From Dehalococcoidales bacterium (GTDB taxonomy: Bacteria > Chloroflexota > Dehalococcoidia > Dehalococcoidales > UBA3254): a stretch of DNA of 20,515 bases. Below are positions 7,217 to 15,535 of this stretch, piece by piece. The number at the start of each line of letters is the position of its first letter. Position 1 is the first letter of the stretch. Below the pieces are notes generated by a model. That model was not told the origin of the DNA and ran no database searches. It was given only the letters and a program-made list of their open reading frames with translations. The position numbers and the translations under genes are program-made. Location of the stretch: NCBI GenBank assembly GCA_016926695.1, contig JAFGOB010000122.1:1-20515 (forward strand), written 5' to 3'.

Positions 7217-8487
7217 TTATTTCTTGCTGATCATCAGCGTTCTTTCACCATCCATGTATTTCGTCGCATAGTAGATTGCGTCTCCGATTGCTCTGGTCTG
7301 GCTGGCGTCCGTGATTTGCTCCACGGCTCCCAGGTCTATAGTGTGAGTGCCGAAAGCGATTGACTGAAGTCCCCTGGGTGAGATCCTGACTTCTCTTTTG
7401 CCCCTGCTGGCGTGAAAGCTGTGAGCAAGCGGAATTCGCTTGCCTATGGCGCCAAAGTGCTCTCCGCCTTCGGATTTCCGTTCCAAACGGTACTTTTCGG
7501 CGATAGTGCGGGCGTTGGCCGTCAGGTCGTAAGGCCTGTATTCCTCCGTACAGACTACCCGGTCGGCTACATCAAAATAGTCGCCCGATCCTCCTATTGC
7601 CAGAATCGAAGAGACCCCGTAATCCCTGTAAAGCTGGCGGACTTTATCTATAAACGGCGTGATAGATTCTTTTTCTTTGGAGACCAGCTCCTGCATGCGG
7701 TGGTCCCTGATCATAAAGTTGGTGGCTGAAGTGTCACTCCCTCGGGTATACCCATTCCGCTAATCGCGCCCTGGTTTGGCAGTTCCACCCGTACGCGCAG
7801 GGATTGAGGTGATTCAAATGGTACCACCCGCTCCCCGGTCAACGGGCGATAGTCTACGCCGCTGGTCCTTGGCAGTAAGGCCCCGTTGGCTACGAAAGCC
7901 ACCAGCCTCAATTTGTGTAGCTGCTCTCTCAGAAAATCGGCGTCCTCAGCCGCTTCAATGTGTCTATAGAGCGCTTGGCTGTCGAGATTTTTAAAAAAGA
8001 GCGAGGCCCGTACGATTTGCGGCAGCTCCTCGAAAAACATGGCTTCAGCCTCTCTTCCGGCTATGGTCCTACCGGAGGCCGGGAGTCCCATGGTGAATCT
8101 CACCTCTAGATGTGCTTCATTCACAAACGCTGATGTGCGTTCCAGTAACTCCTGTCCGGGCTGGTCAATCTCTATCACACCGCTGTTGCCCATGCCCCTT
8201 TTGCTCCTGCCAATTCTCCCGGACGACTGGAAAAACCTGCGGGTCAACAGGTCTCGCAGAGCTATTTCACGACTCTTTAGATACCAGGTGTTTTCTGGGA
8301 AACCGGCGATATTCTGCGGGACTTCCACACGCACCCTGCTTGGCGAGGCAAACGGGTCCCCCTGGGCATGGTCTACGTAAACGATGTATTCCCCGAAGTC
8401 ATACCTGCCCTCAATATCCTTATATGCTTTATATCCTCTTCTGTCTATTCGCCTGAGTATTCTTCTCAGGTCCTCGGCGGTCTGCAT
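7217..8487 (-). pseudogene. ABC-class ATPase (COG3044) with its nucleotide-binding core deleted
   Basis: Two consecutive minus-strand reading frames cover the two ends of one family, the ABC_ATPase proteins (PF09818, COG3044), normally about 550-570 residues. The first frame (8487 to 7711) has the N-terminal half: KAYKDI, DPFASPSR, DLLTRRF, PGQELLERTS, RFTMGLPASGRTI, FVANGALLPR and GMGIPEGVTL. In the family the next residues are the Walker A loop. Here the frame instead runs into PPTL-stop, and the other frame gives SATNFMIRDHRM, which in intact members follows the Walker B aspartates. The C-terminal frame (7714 to 7217) then continues normally (IGGSGDYFDVAD). About 100 residues including Walker A and B are missing, and the junction near 7729-7734 is out of frame. 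The ATG at 8487 is preceded by AGGTGAG at seven bases; a GTG at 8499 is less likely. A dead gene or an assembly deletion are both possible. Confidence 0.85.
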
Positions 8488-8677
8488 AACTACTCTCACC
8501 TTTCTTCTGATGGTATATAAGGATGTCTTTCACAATCATAACCAGGAAAAGGTTGCACCAGGCTATGCCGTTAACATAAGTATGAGCTGGCTATTTTTTG
8601 CCGGGACTGGTATGGATTTCAAAAGTTTGGAAGTCTTGAGCAGGACACCGCACAATTATTTAAGGATTTCCCTTTTA

Positions 8678-9265
8678 CTATCTCGAGACTGCGAATTCCT
8701 TTCCGTGTCCCGGGATGATATAGTCGGCGGTATTAATGAGTAGCAGGCGGCTGTGGCGTAGTTTATCATCGTTTTTTGCTAAAAGGTCCCTGTGATCAAG
8801 TAACGAGGCGGTATCCGTTTTTTGCTGCTCCCCATCTTCCCACCAGAAAACATCACCGGCAACGGCGTACTTACCTCCGGCAGTATCTATTAGAAAGGAG
8901 GCATGTTTATCAACGTGCCCCGGGGTAAACAATATTTCAATATCAGTGTCTGGAATCATCAGGCGCTTCTCCGAGAGGTCTTTAAGATGGTATGCGGAGA
9001 ACAGATTGAATATCCTGGTTTTTTCGAATAGCCGGACATTTCTGGAGTGGTCGTAATGTGAATGAGTGGATGTGACGATATCAATATCATCCAGACGCAA
9101 TTGCCTGTTTGTTAATCTTATTTTAAGCTCCGCAGGATCGACTCCGGGGTCTATCAGTACCCGTTTACCCGCGGATTGGACCAAAACAGTTGCTGAAGTC
9201 GCATCCCATCTTCCGTTTTCTTTTTTACGTGCATAACCCTGAATAAGTAATTCAACTTTATCCAT
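8678..9265 (-). CDS. MBL-fold metallo-hydrolase
   Basis: A 195-residue compact metallo-beta-lactamase-fold hydrolase. The metal motif THSHYDHS gives His68, His70, Asp72 and His73; His117 (PGHVDKH), Asp138 (AGDVFW) and His187 (PGHGK) complete a two-metal site. The length and the early LIDPG strand fit small cytosolic members such as the MBLAC1/glyoxalase II-like group; the substrate cannot be assigned. No signal peptide. The ribosome binding site before the ATG is weak. It lies 190 bases upstream of the ABC-class ATPase pseudogene and 171 bases downstream of the acyltransferase, both on the same strand. Confidence 0.88.
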   Translation of the reverse strand: MDKVELLIQGYARKKENGRWDATSATVLVQSAGKRVLIDPGVDPAELKIRLTNRQLRLDDIDIVTSTHSHYDHSRNVRLFEKTRIFNLFSAYHLKDLSEKRLMIPDTDIEILFTPGHVDKHASFLIDTAGGKYAVAGDVFWWEDGEQQKTDTASLLDHRDLLAKNDDKLRHSRLLLINTADYIIPGHGKEFAVSR

Positions 9266-9436
9266 ATTCCGGCTCGTTCATCTCAAAGAATTGCTATTGA
9301 GGCAATATTACAACAATAAATTCCCGCGAACAAACAGTGATTCCGGTATACACAAGATAGAGCAGTCGATAATTCCTGGATTGCTTCAGTTCGACATTGC
9401 TTGTTTGAGCCGGCAGGTCTAAATGTGATAATGTTT

Positions 9437-10360
9437 TCAGTAACTGGCCAGGTCAGTCTCTCCGGCCTTTCCGAAAGGTCTTTCAACGCTGGCGGCGTCA
9501 TCTTTGATAAAGGGATGGAAAATATACCACTGGTCCGAGAAAATACTGGCCATTTCCTCTAAAGCCCGGATGGTACTCTGGGTCAATTCCGTGGCGTCTT
9601 TGACCATATCTCCCGTGGGATTGAACTGTACCGGTTTGCCGACCATGCCCAGGAATCTGGTATTGGTGGAACGGATAAGGCCGCAGGGTATTACCCCGGC
9701 CCCGGTTCTCAATGCCATGGCAGCCATACCGGTGGACAGGATGACATTCTTATTCCCCAGTTTTACCCGGATTCCCCTGTCAAAACCGGGGCTGTCGATC
9801 ATCAGTGCGATCGCCTCGTTACGTTTCAGGACATTCAGTATCTGTAGAACACCGCTGGCTGCACTGATCAATTTTAGTCCGGAGCTAAGCCTCGGTTTCT
9901 GGATGAACCTGTCGACCTGGCCGGACTCCAGATTTTGTACTATGGCGTTTATGGTGTATCCGGCATTGCTGAGGGCCCTGATTCCCAGGTCAAGATTGCC
10001 CATGTGCAGGCCTACGATTATAGCACCTTTGCCTTCAGTCAGGACCCTGTCGAGATTCTCCGTGCCTATCAGGTCGATGTCTCTTTCAAAGAGACCTTTT
10101 CGCGGGTAGGCGTAGCGGAGCATATCGACAATATATTTACAAAAGTTACGCATGCCATAGCGGGCGTTCATTCTTACCTGAGGAGAGGTGGTATCTTGAT
10201 GAAGAACGGCGGCGATGCTTTTTATCATGTTACAGCGGCCCCGGCGCCATAGGAAATAGACAATGTCCCCGACGGCGCTGGCCAGCGGATAGCTAATAAA
10301 GGCAGGCAGCCTGCCGGCTGTAATCCTGCCGAATTCCAGGAGATAGTACAACATCGTCAC
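9437..10360 (-). CDS. LpxL/HtrB-type lysophospholipid acyltransferase
   Basis: A 307-residue acyltransferase of the LpxL/HtrB superfamily (COG1560), which includes lipid A lauroyltransferases and phosphatidylinositol-mannoside acyltransferases. The HX4D catalytic motif is at His119-Asp124 in GLHMGNLDLG. Later blocks typical of the family are ALMIDSPG (185-192), LSTGMAAMALRTGAGVIPC (about 208-226) and DQWYIFHPF near 277-285. An N-terminal hydrophobic stretch (about 18-38) suggests membrane association. The start is GTG at 10360 or ATG at 10354; neither has a strong ribosome binding site. A good promoter lies 30 bases upstream. In a genome without other lipid A genes, a glycolipid acyltransferase role would be more likely than LPS synthesis; this window cannot decide. 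Confidence 0.85.
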   Translation of the reverse strand: MTMLYYLLEFGRITAGRLPAFISYPLASAVGDIVYFLWRRGRCNMIKSIAAVLHQDTTSPQVRMNARYGMRNFCKYIVDMLRYAYPRKGLFERDIDLIGTENLDRVLTEGKGAIIVGLHMGNLDLGIRALSNAGYTINAIVQNLESGQVDRFIQKPRLSSGLKLISAASGVLQILNVLKRNEAIALMIDSPGFDRGIRVKLGNKNVILSTGMAAMALRTGAGVIPCGLIRSTNTRFLGMVGKPVQFNPTGDMVKDATELTQSTIRALEEMASIFSDQWYIFHPFIKDDAASVERPFGKAGETDLASY

Positions 10361-10389
10361 TGCACCCGTGAGAGCATTCTACCCGGGCT

Positions 10390-10419
10390 ATTATAATCGT
10401 ATCGCGATAAGACTGTCAT
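10390..10419 (-). promoter_or_regulatory. Promoter of the acyltransferase gene
   Basis: On the minus strand, ATGACA (10414-10419) and TATAAT (10390-10395) are 18 bases apart. The first is one base off the consensus -35 and the second is a perfect -10. It is the only clear signal in the 338-base gap 10361-10698; the rest shows no gene and only a short CGGCTAAAGCCG hairpin. Confidence 0.55.
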
Positions 10420-10698
10420 GTCTCTTTCCAACCTTTATTACTCTGATATCATCCTTAGAAAAGCAAGCCAATGTTTATTTCATTATAGCGCATATCCAGC
10501 CGGGTGCGCTTAATGATGCACAGACTAAATACACTCCATCCAGCGCCCAGATCATGGCTGGAAAGCCGGCGCAGTCGCTGTCATCGTACGCGATTTCATT
10601 TTTTATTACGCATCATAATCGGCTTTAGCCGGTTGTCGCCTGCCGGTGGCAAACCGGGCTGCATCCTGTTCGGTCCTGCACCCGGCGGAAGCGGGCTT

Positions 10699-11361
10699 TT
10701 ATACCTTTTTACCGGTAACCGTTATCCCGAACAAATCCACCTTGACACTGGCATCATCAAGGGACGATACCGCCAGTATGTCCTCCAGTTCCTTTCGTGT
10801 ATAGGAGGCCTGAAGAGAAGTACTCAGGCCATGTCTCATGGATGACGGCCGAGCGGAGGCAAACAGGAACCATTTGATAAAAATCGGCAGGTCTCGCCGC
10901 AAATCGCAGATGCAATAGCGTCCGCCCGGCTTAAGCACACGATAAATTTCACTCATAATACGCAGGGGTTTTTCCCATTCATGCAGAGAGCCGCTGGAAA
11001 AAACGGCGTCAAAGCGGTTTGCCGGAAAGGGTATATCCAAGGCATTGCCCTGGATATAGCGGATCCTCTGCGCGTCAAAACCGTATTCCCTGGCGTTTTT
11101 CTCAGCTATCGCAATCATGTTCCGGCTGATTTCCAGCCCTTCCAGCCGGGAGTTGTCGGTCTTTTTCAGCCATTCCAGCCCGACATAGCCCGGACCGGGT
11201 CCGATCTCCAGCGCCAGTCCACGATTAATTCCGGACTTGAGTATTACATCAGTTTCCATCCATCCCCGATCGCGCAGTTTTCTGGCAAAGCGGTCGTACT
11301 CCCTGACATCAAACTCGCCCTGAATGCCCTCGTCTGTCTCCGGTATTCTCGGTCTTACCAT
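10699..11361 (-). CDS. Class I SAM-dependent methyltransferase
   Basis: A 220-residue methyltransferase of the Methyltransf_11/25 group. Motif I is LEIGPGPGYVG (51-61), the acidic residue after strand 2 is in LEGLEISRNM, GNALDIPFP (106-113) is the post-II region, DAVFSSGSLHEW (118-129) is strand 4, and RVLKPGGRYCICDL (141-154) is the usual post-IV motif. The C-terminal part is not diagnostic, so the acceptor (small molecule, lipid or protein) is unknown. The ATG at 11361 is preceded by GGAGG at seven bases. It lies 61 bases downstream of padR, with a PadR-like palindrome in that gap, so it is probably the regulator's target. Confidence 0.9.
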   Translation of the reverse strand: MVRPRIPETDEGIQGEFDVREYDRFARKLRDRGWMETDVILKSGINRGLALEIGPGPGYVGLEWLKKTDNSRLEGLEISRNMIAIAEKNAREYGFDAQRIRYIQGNALDIPFPANRFDAVFSSGSLHEWEKPLRIMSEIYRVLKPGGRYCICDLRRDLPIFIKWFLFASARPSSMRHGLSTSLQASYTRKELEDILAVSSLDDASVKVDLFGITVTGKKV

Positions 11362-11392
11362 TTTGTTGCCTCCATAATATATTATTTTGTAT

Positions 11393-11406
11393 ATTCAAAT
11401 TTGTAT
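11393..11406. promoter_or_regulatory. Second PadR-type operator, before the methyltransferase
   Basis: ATTCAAATTTGTAT differs from the padR operator ATACAAACTTGTAT (11987-12000) at only two of 14 bases and keeps one full half-site. It lies 32 bases upstream of the methyltransferase ATG. Position and similarity suggest the PadR protein controls this gene too. Confidence 0.6.
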
Positions 11407-11422
11407 AAAAGGTTAAAAAAAT

Positions 11423-11959
11423 CTAGTAATACCTGCCAAGGTTTTTTTTCAGGTCTTTTAGCCAGGACAATTCCGCCTGAAGGTGTAAAAGGGAATGCTG
11501 CATGATGGCCATAGCTTGAAGCGGAATGTGAGGATTGCCTTCATATTCAGACCGGTGATGCTCCAGGTAAACCAGTTTTCGCTTCGTTTTATCAATTCTT
11601 TCATCCAGCAGTTTTTCCGCTTCAGGTAAAGGCAAGCTTCTCATGAAGAAAACACCGATGTCAAAGGCATACAGGGTATCGTCCTCACCCGACCATAGCT
11701 CGCGCAGCAAACGTAAAAACTCGTGACGGCCTTTTTCAGTAATACGGTAGACTATGCGTGAAGGCCTGTTGCCCTCACGGGTCTCTTTATCGACCTCGAT
11801 CGCTCCGTCTTCGGCAAGTTTTGAGAGGGCGAAATAGATCGAACCGAACTTGATGTCCGTCCAGTCTCCCATATGGTCTTCGATGATATGTTTGATTTCG
11901 TATCCATGCATGGGGTATCTCCCCAGGATGCCCAGGATCACCAGGCGGATATTCGCCAT
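11423..11959 (-). CDS. PadR-family transcriptional regulator
   Basis: A 178-residue PadR/vir-type repressor. The winged helix-turn-helix covers residues 1-80: LVILGILGRYPMHGYEI, IKFGSIYFALSKLAEDGAIE, and RIVYRITEKGRHEF, matching PF03551. The C-terminal half is helical and fits the dimerisation domain PF10400. I placed the start at 11959, where MANIRLVILG begins and AAGGTG lies just upstream; an upstream in-frame codon would add 11 residues unlike the family. Known relatives are ligand-responsive repressors, often of transporters or detoxification genes. A palindrome overlapping the expected promoter (11987-12000) suggests autoregulation, and a related site precedes the downstream methyltransferase. 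Confidence 0.9.
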   Translation of the reverse strand: MANIRLVILGILGRYPMHGYEIKHIIEDHMGDWTDIKFGSIYFALSKLAEDGAIEVDKETREGNRPSRIVYRITEKGRHEFLRLLRELWSGEDDTLYAFDIGVFFMRSLPLPEAEKLLDERIDKTKRKLVYLEHHRSEYEGNPHIPLQAMAIMQHSLLHLQAELSWLKDLKKNLGRYY

Positions 11960-11986
11960 ATTCCGCACCTTAATGAAAAATATAAT

Positions 11987-12000
11987 ATACAAACTTGTAT
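11987..12000. promoter_or_regulatory. PadR-type operator, padR autoregulation
   Basis: ATACAA and TTGTAT arms with a two-base centre form a perfect palindrome 27 bases upstream of the padR ATG. The AT-rich ATAC...GTAT form is what PadR family operators usually look like. On the minus strand it adjoins TATTAT, a plausible -10. Confidence 0.65.
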
Positions 12001-12215
12001 AATACCACCCTACAGCACTTATTCTGTATTGTCAAGACCCGCTTGCTATTCAAATCCAGCCTAAACCGGTTTCACCGAAGAAACAGAACAAGGAAAATAT
12101 TAAGGTTGATATCTGGTGTTATCTGGCGTGAACGTGTATGATTATGCTAATTCACAATCGAAATGACAGATATCCTGGCTATTCCGGATGAAGAGATCAG
12201 TAATATGCCTGAAAT

Positions 12216-12243
12216 ATTGATTGATTAACTGATTGGTTATAAT
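12216..12243 (+). promoter_or_regulatory. Promoter of the cupin gene
   Basis: TATAAT (12238-12243) is a perfect -10. A -35-like TTGATT or ATTGAT lies 15-16 bases upstream within a GATT-rich stretch. The leader to the ATG at 12292 would be about 40 bases. Confidence 0.5.
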
Positions 12244-12291
12244 AGTTTACAATAAAGCAAATTAAAAAGAGGAAAAGAGAGGGATACTAAA

Positions 12292-12705
12292 ATGGCTGAA
12301 ACGAAATACGGTAAATGCATATTAAGAGAACCGCACGCCAGCATGTGGCCCCAGGTACCCATTTACGTTAATGCAAAACTGAATGAGCATATTACCTGCG
12401 ATATTGTTTTTAACGTACGCACAGAACCCGGCCAGGACGGGCCGAAACCTCATAAACACGATGCTGACGAATACCTTTTTTTCCTGGGGGGCAACCCGGG
12501 CAACTATATGGATTTTCAAGCGGAAATAGACCTGTGTCTGGGATGGGGTGAAGACCGGGAAACGCACACAATCAATACCGCCACCGTTGTATTTATACCC
12601 AAAGGATTGGTGCATTTGCCCTGGAATTTTAAGAGAGTGGATAAACCGATTATTGTCGGGCATATTCTCCTGGCTCCTGTTTTCAGTAAAACGGACATGG
12701 AGTAG
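12292..12705 (+). CDS. Cupin-fold protein
   Basis: A 137-residue protein with one cupin domain. Motif 1 reads PKPHKHDADEYLFFLGG: His54, His56 and Glu60 are the usual metal ligands. Motif 2, ATVVFIPKGLVHLPW (97-111), supplies His108. The 28 residues between the motifs include GWGEDRE. Small single cupins of this type may be isomerases, dioxygenases or ligand-binding proteins; the reaction cannot be told. No signal peptide. GAGAGGG lies about eight bases before the ATG. It is a single-gene unit with its own promoter, divergent from padR. Confidence 0.85.
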   Translation: MAETKYGKCILREPHASMWPQVPIYVNAKLNEHITCDIVFNVRTEPGQDGPKPHKHDADEYLFFLGGNPGNYMDFQAEIDLCLGWGEDRETHTINTATVVFIPKGLVHLPWNFKRVDKPIIVGHILLAPVFSKTDME

Positions 12706-12859
12706 CATTTGTCCGTGTCAGAGAAAATCAGGAGAGGCAGGAAAGAATTACGGCCCGGACAAGTACCAGCACCGGCTATATTCAGGCTGCCGAAAAAGTC
12801 TCACATTCAAAAGACTCTCACGTCGGGCTAAGCTCTTCTCAGAGTGGACTTGTTGTTGG

Positions 12860-13110
12860 TCTTTTCTTTCAAAACGATGAAATCCCTGACACTGTTACGC
12901 AGCTCAGGATCAATATCCGGATAATATCTTATTGGGGGGAGCATCCGGCACAGAACCTGGAATGCCTTATGCCGTAAACCCTGGAAAGCAAGTGTGGGAA
13001 TTGAGGATTCCGCCCGGAAGGACTCGCTATCGTATTATTTATTTCCCGCTGAGTATACATTACTGACAGGCTCAGCCCGGCAGTCTTTGGTTGCTAACGG
13101 AAGGTCTTCA
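12860..13110 (+). pseudogene. Decayed RelE/HigB-like toxin gene (Gp49 family)
   Basis: Three plus-strand frames together resemble the phage Gp49-like / RelE-HigB toxin family (PF05973). One frame (open to a stop at 12977) reads RIISYWGEHP near 12906-12947. The next frame continues with PGMPYAV, then QVWELRIPPG and TRYRIIYF (12956-13050), which is the family's core block, and ends at a TGA (13064-13066). A third frame carries TLLTG where the family has VLLHG. No single frame spans them, so at least two frameshifts have broken it. No antitoxin gene is seen after it. The assignment is from memory of family motifs. Confidence 0.6.
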
Positions 13111-13530
13111 TAGAGAGGACCCCTTAGCCTGTTATGCGCGTAAAGTTTGCCGGCTGGCGGTGAAGTCTTTTAAAGAAATCGATTTTCCGGAGTCTTATAC
13201 ATCTATTATATACATTTATTATAAATTATATTTATTAATTTATGGTATAAAATAAATAGTAAATTTTGTTAATATCTATTATAATGTAAGGATAGAGATG
13301 TGCCCTTATGCCAGCGTATAACCCATCCGGACCGGTATTTTCCGCATATTTCCGCATATTTGAACATTTCTTAGTACTCAGCCTTGTGATATACACACAT
13401 GGGATTTGACTGCATAACCTTTGCGATGTATTAAGCTTGTCGCGATGGCGCAGCGGTATATTCAGACAGGGCTAATGGTTCGTGTTAGACCGTAAGGTCT
13501 GTGATAATTCAGAACAAGAGGAGAGATAAA
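13111..13530. other. AT-rich non-coding leader region
   Basis: No gene is supported here. Bases about 13196-13290 are strongly AT-rich, with a TATAAT at 13280-13285 but no good -35. TTCCGCATAT occurs twice in tandem near 13337-13356. Just before the small membrane protein, AGACC-GTAA-GGTCT (13487-13500) forms a short hairpin, and CAGAC at 13463-13467 could pair instead with its 3' side. That is a weak hint of a leader structure. Confidence 0.4.
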
Positions 13531-13647
13531 ATGTACACAGGATTGATCATATTCGGCATTGTGTTAGTAGTAGCGGTAATAACCGGCTTGTTTCTGTTAA
13601 AAAAGATGAGTAGAGATGAAGCTCGCAAGTACGAAAAAATCAAATAA
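13531..13647 (+). CDS. Small single-pass membrane protein (38 aa)
   Basis: An ORF of 38 codons with a very good ribosome binding site, GAGGAG at 13518-13523, seven bases before the ATG. The product has a short polar start, a hydrophobic run of about 19 residues (4-23: GLIIFGIVLVVAVITGLFLL), then a basic, charged tail (KKMSRDEARKYEKIK). This is the classic shape of a small bacterial membrane protein, with the positive tail expected inside. The family is unknown. It lies 286 bases before the radical SAM gene on the same strand. Confidence 0.65.
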   Translation: MYTGLIIFGIVLVVAVITGLFLLKKMSRDEARKYEKIK

Positions 13648-13771
13648 TGCGGAAGTAACCGAGATCAGGTTAAGCATCTTTCTCAGGCGGGCAGATGAGG
13701 ACATCGTCCGGGCGGCACGGAAGGCGCCCGGTGTATCCGGATTGGATAACTATTGCACTATCAACTCCTGA
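13616..13771 (+). CDS. Possible 51-aa protein overlapping the small membrane ORF
   Basis: A 51-codon ORF starts inside the 3' end of the small membrane protein gene in another frame, overlapping it by 32 bases. The middle part, VTEIRLSIFLRRADEDIVRA, has the mixed charge and heptad-like look of a real helix. No good ribosome binding site precedes the ATG, so it would need coupled translation. It may be chance. Confidence 0.3.
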   Translation: MKLASTKKSNNAEVTEIRLSIFLRRADEDIVRAARKAPGVSGLDNYCTINS

Positions 13772-13933
13772 TATAATAAAAATATGAAACATCTATATGG
13801 CAGTTCCCGGAAAGACCGGAGGGCGTAAAAAGTAGTCCACCGGTTAAAAAAGCTGAGGGGTCAGGCATTAATAATTTAGTTGAAAGTGAACCGTAATCGT
13901 TACGTGCATATTACATAATGCAGGGAGTCAAGT

Positions 13934-15490
13934 TTGAGGATCGGAATTCTTGAGCTGATGAGTGCCGGGGCTGTTTACGGCAGGGGACACAGGGCCTACA
14001 ACTATCTGGTTACCAGGCAATATGCCAGTATTATGCCTCAGGCTATCAGCGTCTGGTGCCGCAATTCAGGTCATGAAGTTTTTTACGCTACCTATTTTGG
14101 CCATCAGGACCCCATGACCCTGCTGCCCCATGACCTGGATGTCGTATTCATCTCAACCTACACCCAGGCCAGCGCCCTGGCCTGTGCTCTGGCAAAACTG
14201 TACCGCAAGGAGAGGACTATCACGGTCATAGGAGGTCCTCATGCCAAACAATTTCCCGAGGACTGCCTGCGTTTCTTTGATATCGTGGTAGGTGATTGTG
14301 ATCAGACTTTGATCATGGAGATACTAAAGGATCAACCCCTCGGTCAAATCCTCACCAGCGGGCGTGCCCTTACCAGTATTCCCGGAGTGGAGGAAAGGAT
14401 GCCGGAAATCCGCGCTTCCACTTTTATTAAGGGCAAACCGTTTCCGTTTACTTCAGTCCCATTGATAACCAGCACCGGCTGTCCGAATTCCTGTGACTTC
14501 TGTATTGACTGGAACAATCCTTATACACTTTTGCCTTTAGACCAGCTTGAAGCGGACATGCGTTATATTTTTAAAAATTTCCCCGGGGTGATGATAGGTT
14601 TGCACGACCCCAACTTTGCCGTTAAATTCGAGCAGGTTTTTGATGTACTGGAAAAGATACCCGATCGCAGCCGCAACAGCTATATGATGGAAAGTTCAAT
14701 CTCTATTCTGCATGGTTCCAGATTGCAAAGACTAAAGAACATGGGGAAATTCTACATTATACCCGGCGTCGAGTCATGGATGGCTTATTCGCACAAAGTC
14801 GGCGCCAGATCAGGGACCAGTCCCCGAGATAAGCTGGAGAAAGTGATCGAGCAATTTGATATCATTCGCCCTTATGTGACTGGAATTCAAGCCAATTTTA
14901 TCTTCGGTCTGGATGTGGATGAGGGAGATGAACCCATCGAGCTAACCAGGGAATTTGCTTCACGCGTCCCCTTCGTTATGCCGAATTTCAATATTCCGGT
15001 ACCCTTCGGCAATACCCCTCTATTCGTTAAAATTTCAGATGAAAACCGTCTTCTGACAGCGATGCCGTTTACCTTCTATTACATGCCGTATCTGGTATTT
15101 GTATTAAAGAACTACAGTGCATCGATCTTTTATGAGAAACTTATTGATATCATATCTTATGTCTCCTCCGGGAGTATGCTGCTAAAGAGGTTAAAGAATG
15201 CCCCTTCTCCGTTCCCGGCTGGATATAATCTGATAAAAACACTGGGTAACCGGCAAATGCTTGCGAGGTTACGCCAGATATTATATTTACTGAATACCGA
15301 TCAACACTTCAGAGCTTTCCATGAGCATAAGACGGATGTTTTACCGGATTTTTATCACTACCAGTATGAGCGTATCCTGGGCCCGTATGCTGATTTAATG
15401 TCACGTGAAGAGAGAAGACCCGTTTGGGTCAGACATGAAAAAAAGCCCGCTGTTCCCATTCCCCGGCTGAAGAGTGTTGTTACCCTGTAA
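13934..15490 (+). CDS. B12-binding-type radical SAM protein
   Basis: A 518-residue protein. Residues 1-150 have the Rossmann-like layout of B12-binding domains (strand LDVVFISTYTQ, then ITVIGGPHAKQFPED), although the cobalamin-ligating DxHxxG motif is not seen. The radical SAM cluster motif is Cys183, Cys187 and Cys190 in TGCPNSCDFC. After it come GLHDPNFAV, a GVESW segment (278-282) and NFIFGLD (321-327), which fit the rest of the TIM barrel. The tail (about 370-518) is family-specific. Radical SAM enzymes with such N-termini include BchE-like and methylating enzymes; the reaction is unknown. The start is TTG at 13934, six bases after AGGGAG (13922-13927). It is followed at 46 bases by a charged helical protein, probably cotranscribed. 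Confidence 0.85.
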   Translation: MRIGILELMSAGAVYGRGHRAYNYLVTRQYASIMPQAISVWCRNSGHEVFYATYFGHQDPMTLLPHDLDVVFISTYTQASALACALAKLYRKERTITVIGGPHAKQFPEDCLRFFDIVVGDCDQTLIMEILKDQPLGQILTSGRALTSIPGVEERMPEIRASTFIKGKPFPFTSVPLITSTGCPNSCDFCIDWNNPYTLLPLDQLEADMRYIFKNFPGVMIGLHDPNFAVKFEQVFDVLEKIPDRSRNSYMMESSISILHGSRLQRLKNMGKFYIIPGVESWMAYSHKVGARSGTSPRDKLEKVIEQFDIIRPYVTGIQANFIFGLDVDEGDEPIELTREFASRVPFVMPNFNIPVPFGNTPLFVKISDENRLLTAMPFTFYYMPYLVFVLKNYSASIFYEKLIDIISYVSSGSMLLKRLKNAPSPFPAGYNLIKTLGNRQMLARLRQILYLLNTDQHFRAFHEHKTDVLPDFYHYQYERILGPYADLMSREERRPVWVRHEKKPAVPIPRLKSVVTL

Positions 15491-15535
15491 ATCGTAGCGT
15501 TGTGTTTGTTTTCAAAACACAGATGGAGATAAGGA

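Noticed and set aside
7412..7729. Plus-strand frame opposite the ATPase C-terminal part
   Set aside because: The minus strand carries clear COG3044 sequence; this frame is its shadow.
8039..8456. Two plus-strand frames of about 113 codons
   Set aside because: Both lie antisense to the conserved N-terminal half of the ATPase pseudogene.
12709..12767. Wide inverted repeat TTGTCCG...CGGACAA after the cupin gene
   Set aside because: The loop is about 40 bases and no T-run follows, so it is not a convincing terminator.
12548..12880. 110-codon frame overlapping the cupin gene
   Set aside because: It is in another frame of a well-supported cupin CDS and has no motif of its own.
13440..13530. Structured leader resembling a tRNA or riboswitch
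   Set aside because: No cloverleaf, no T-loop consensus and no known riboswitch core; only a short hairpin is present.
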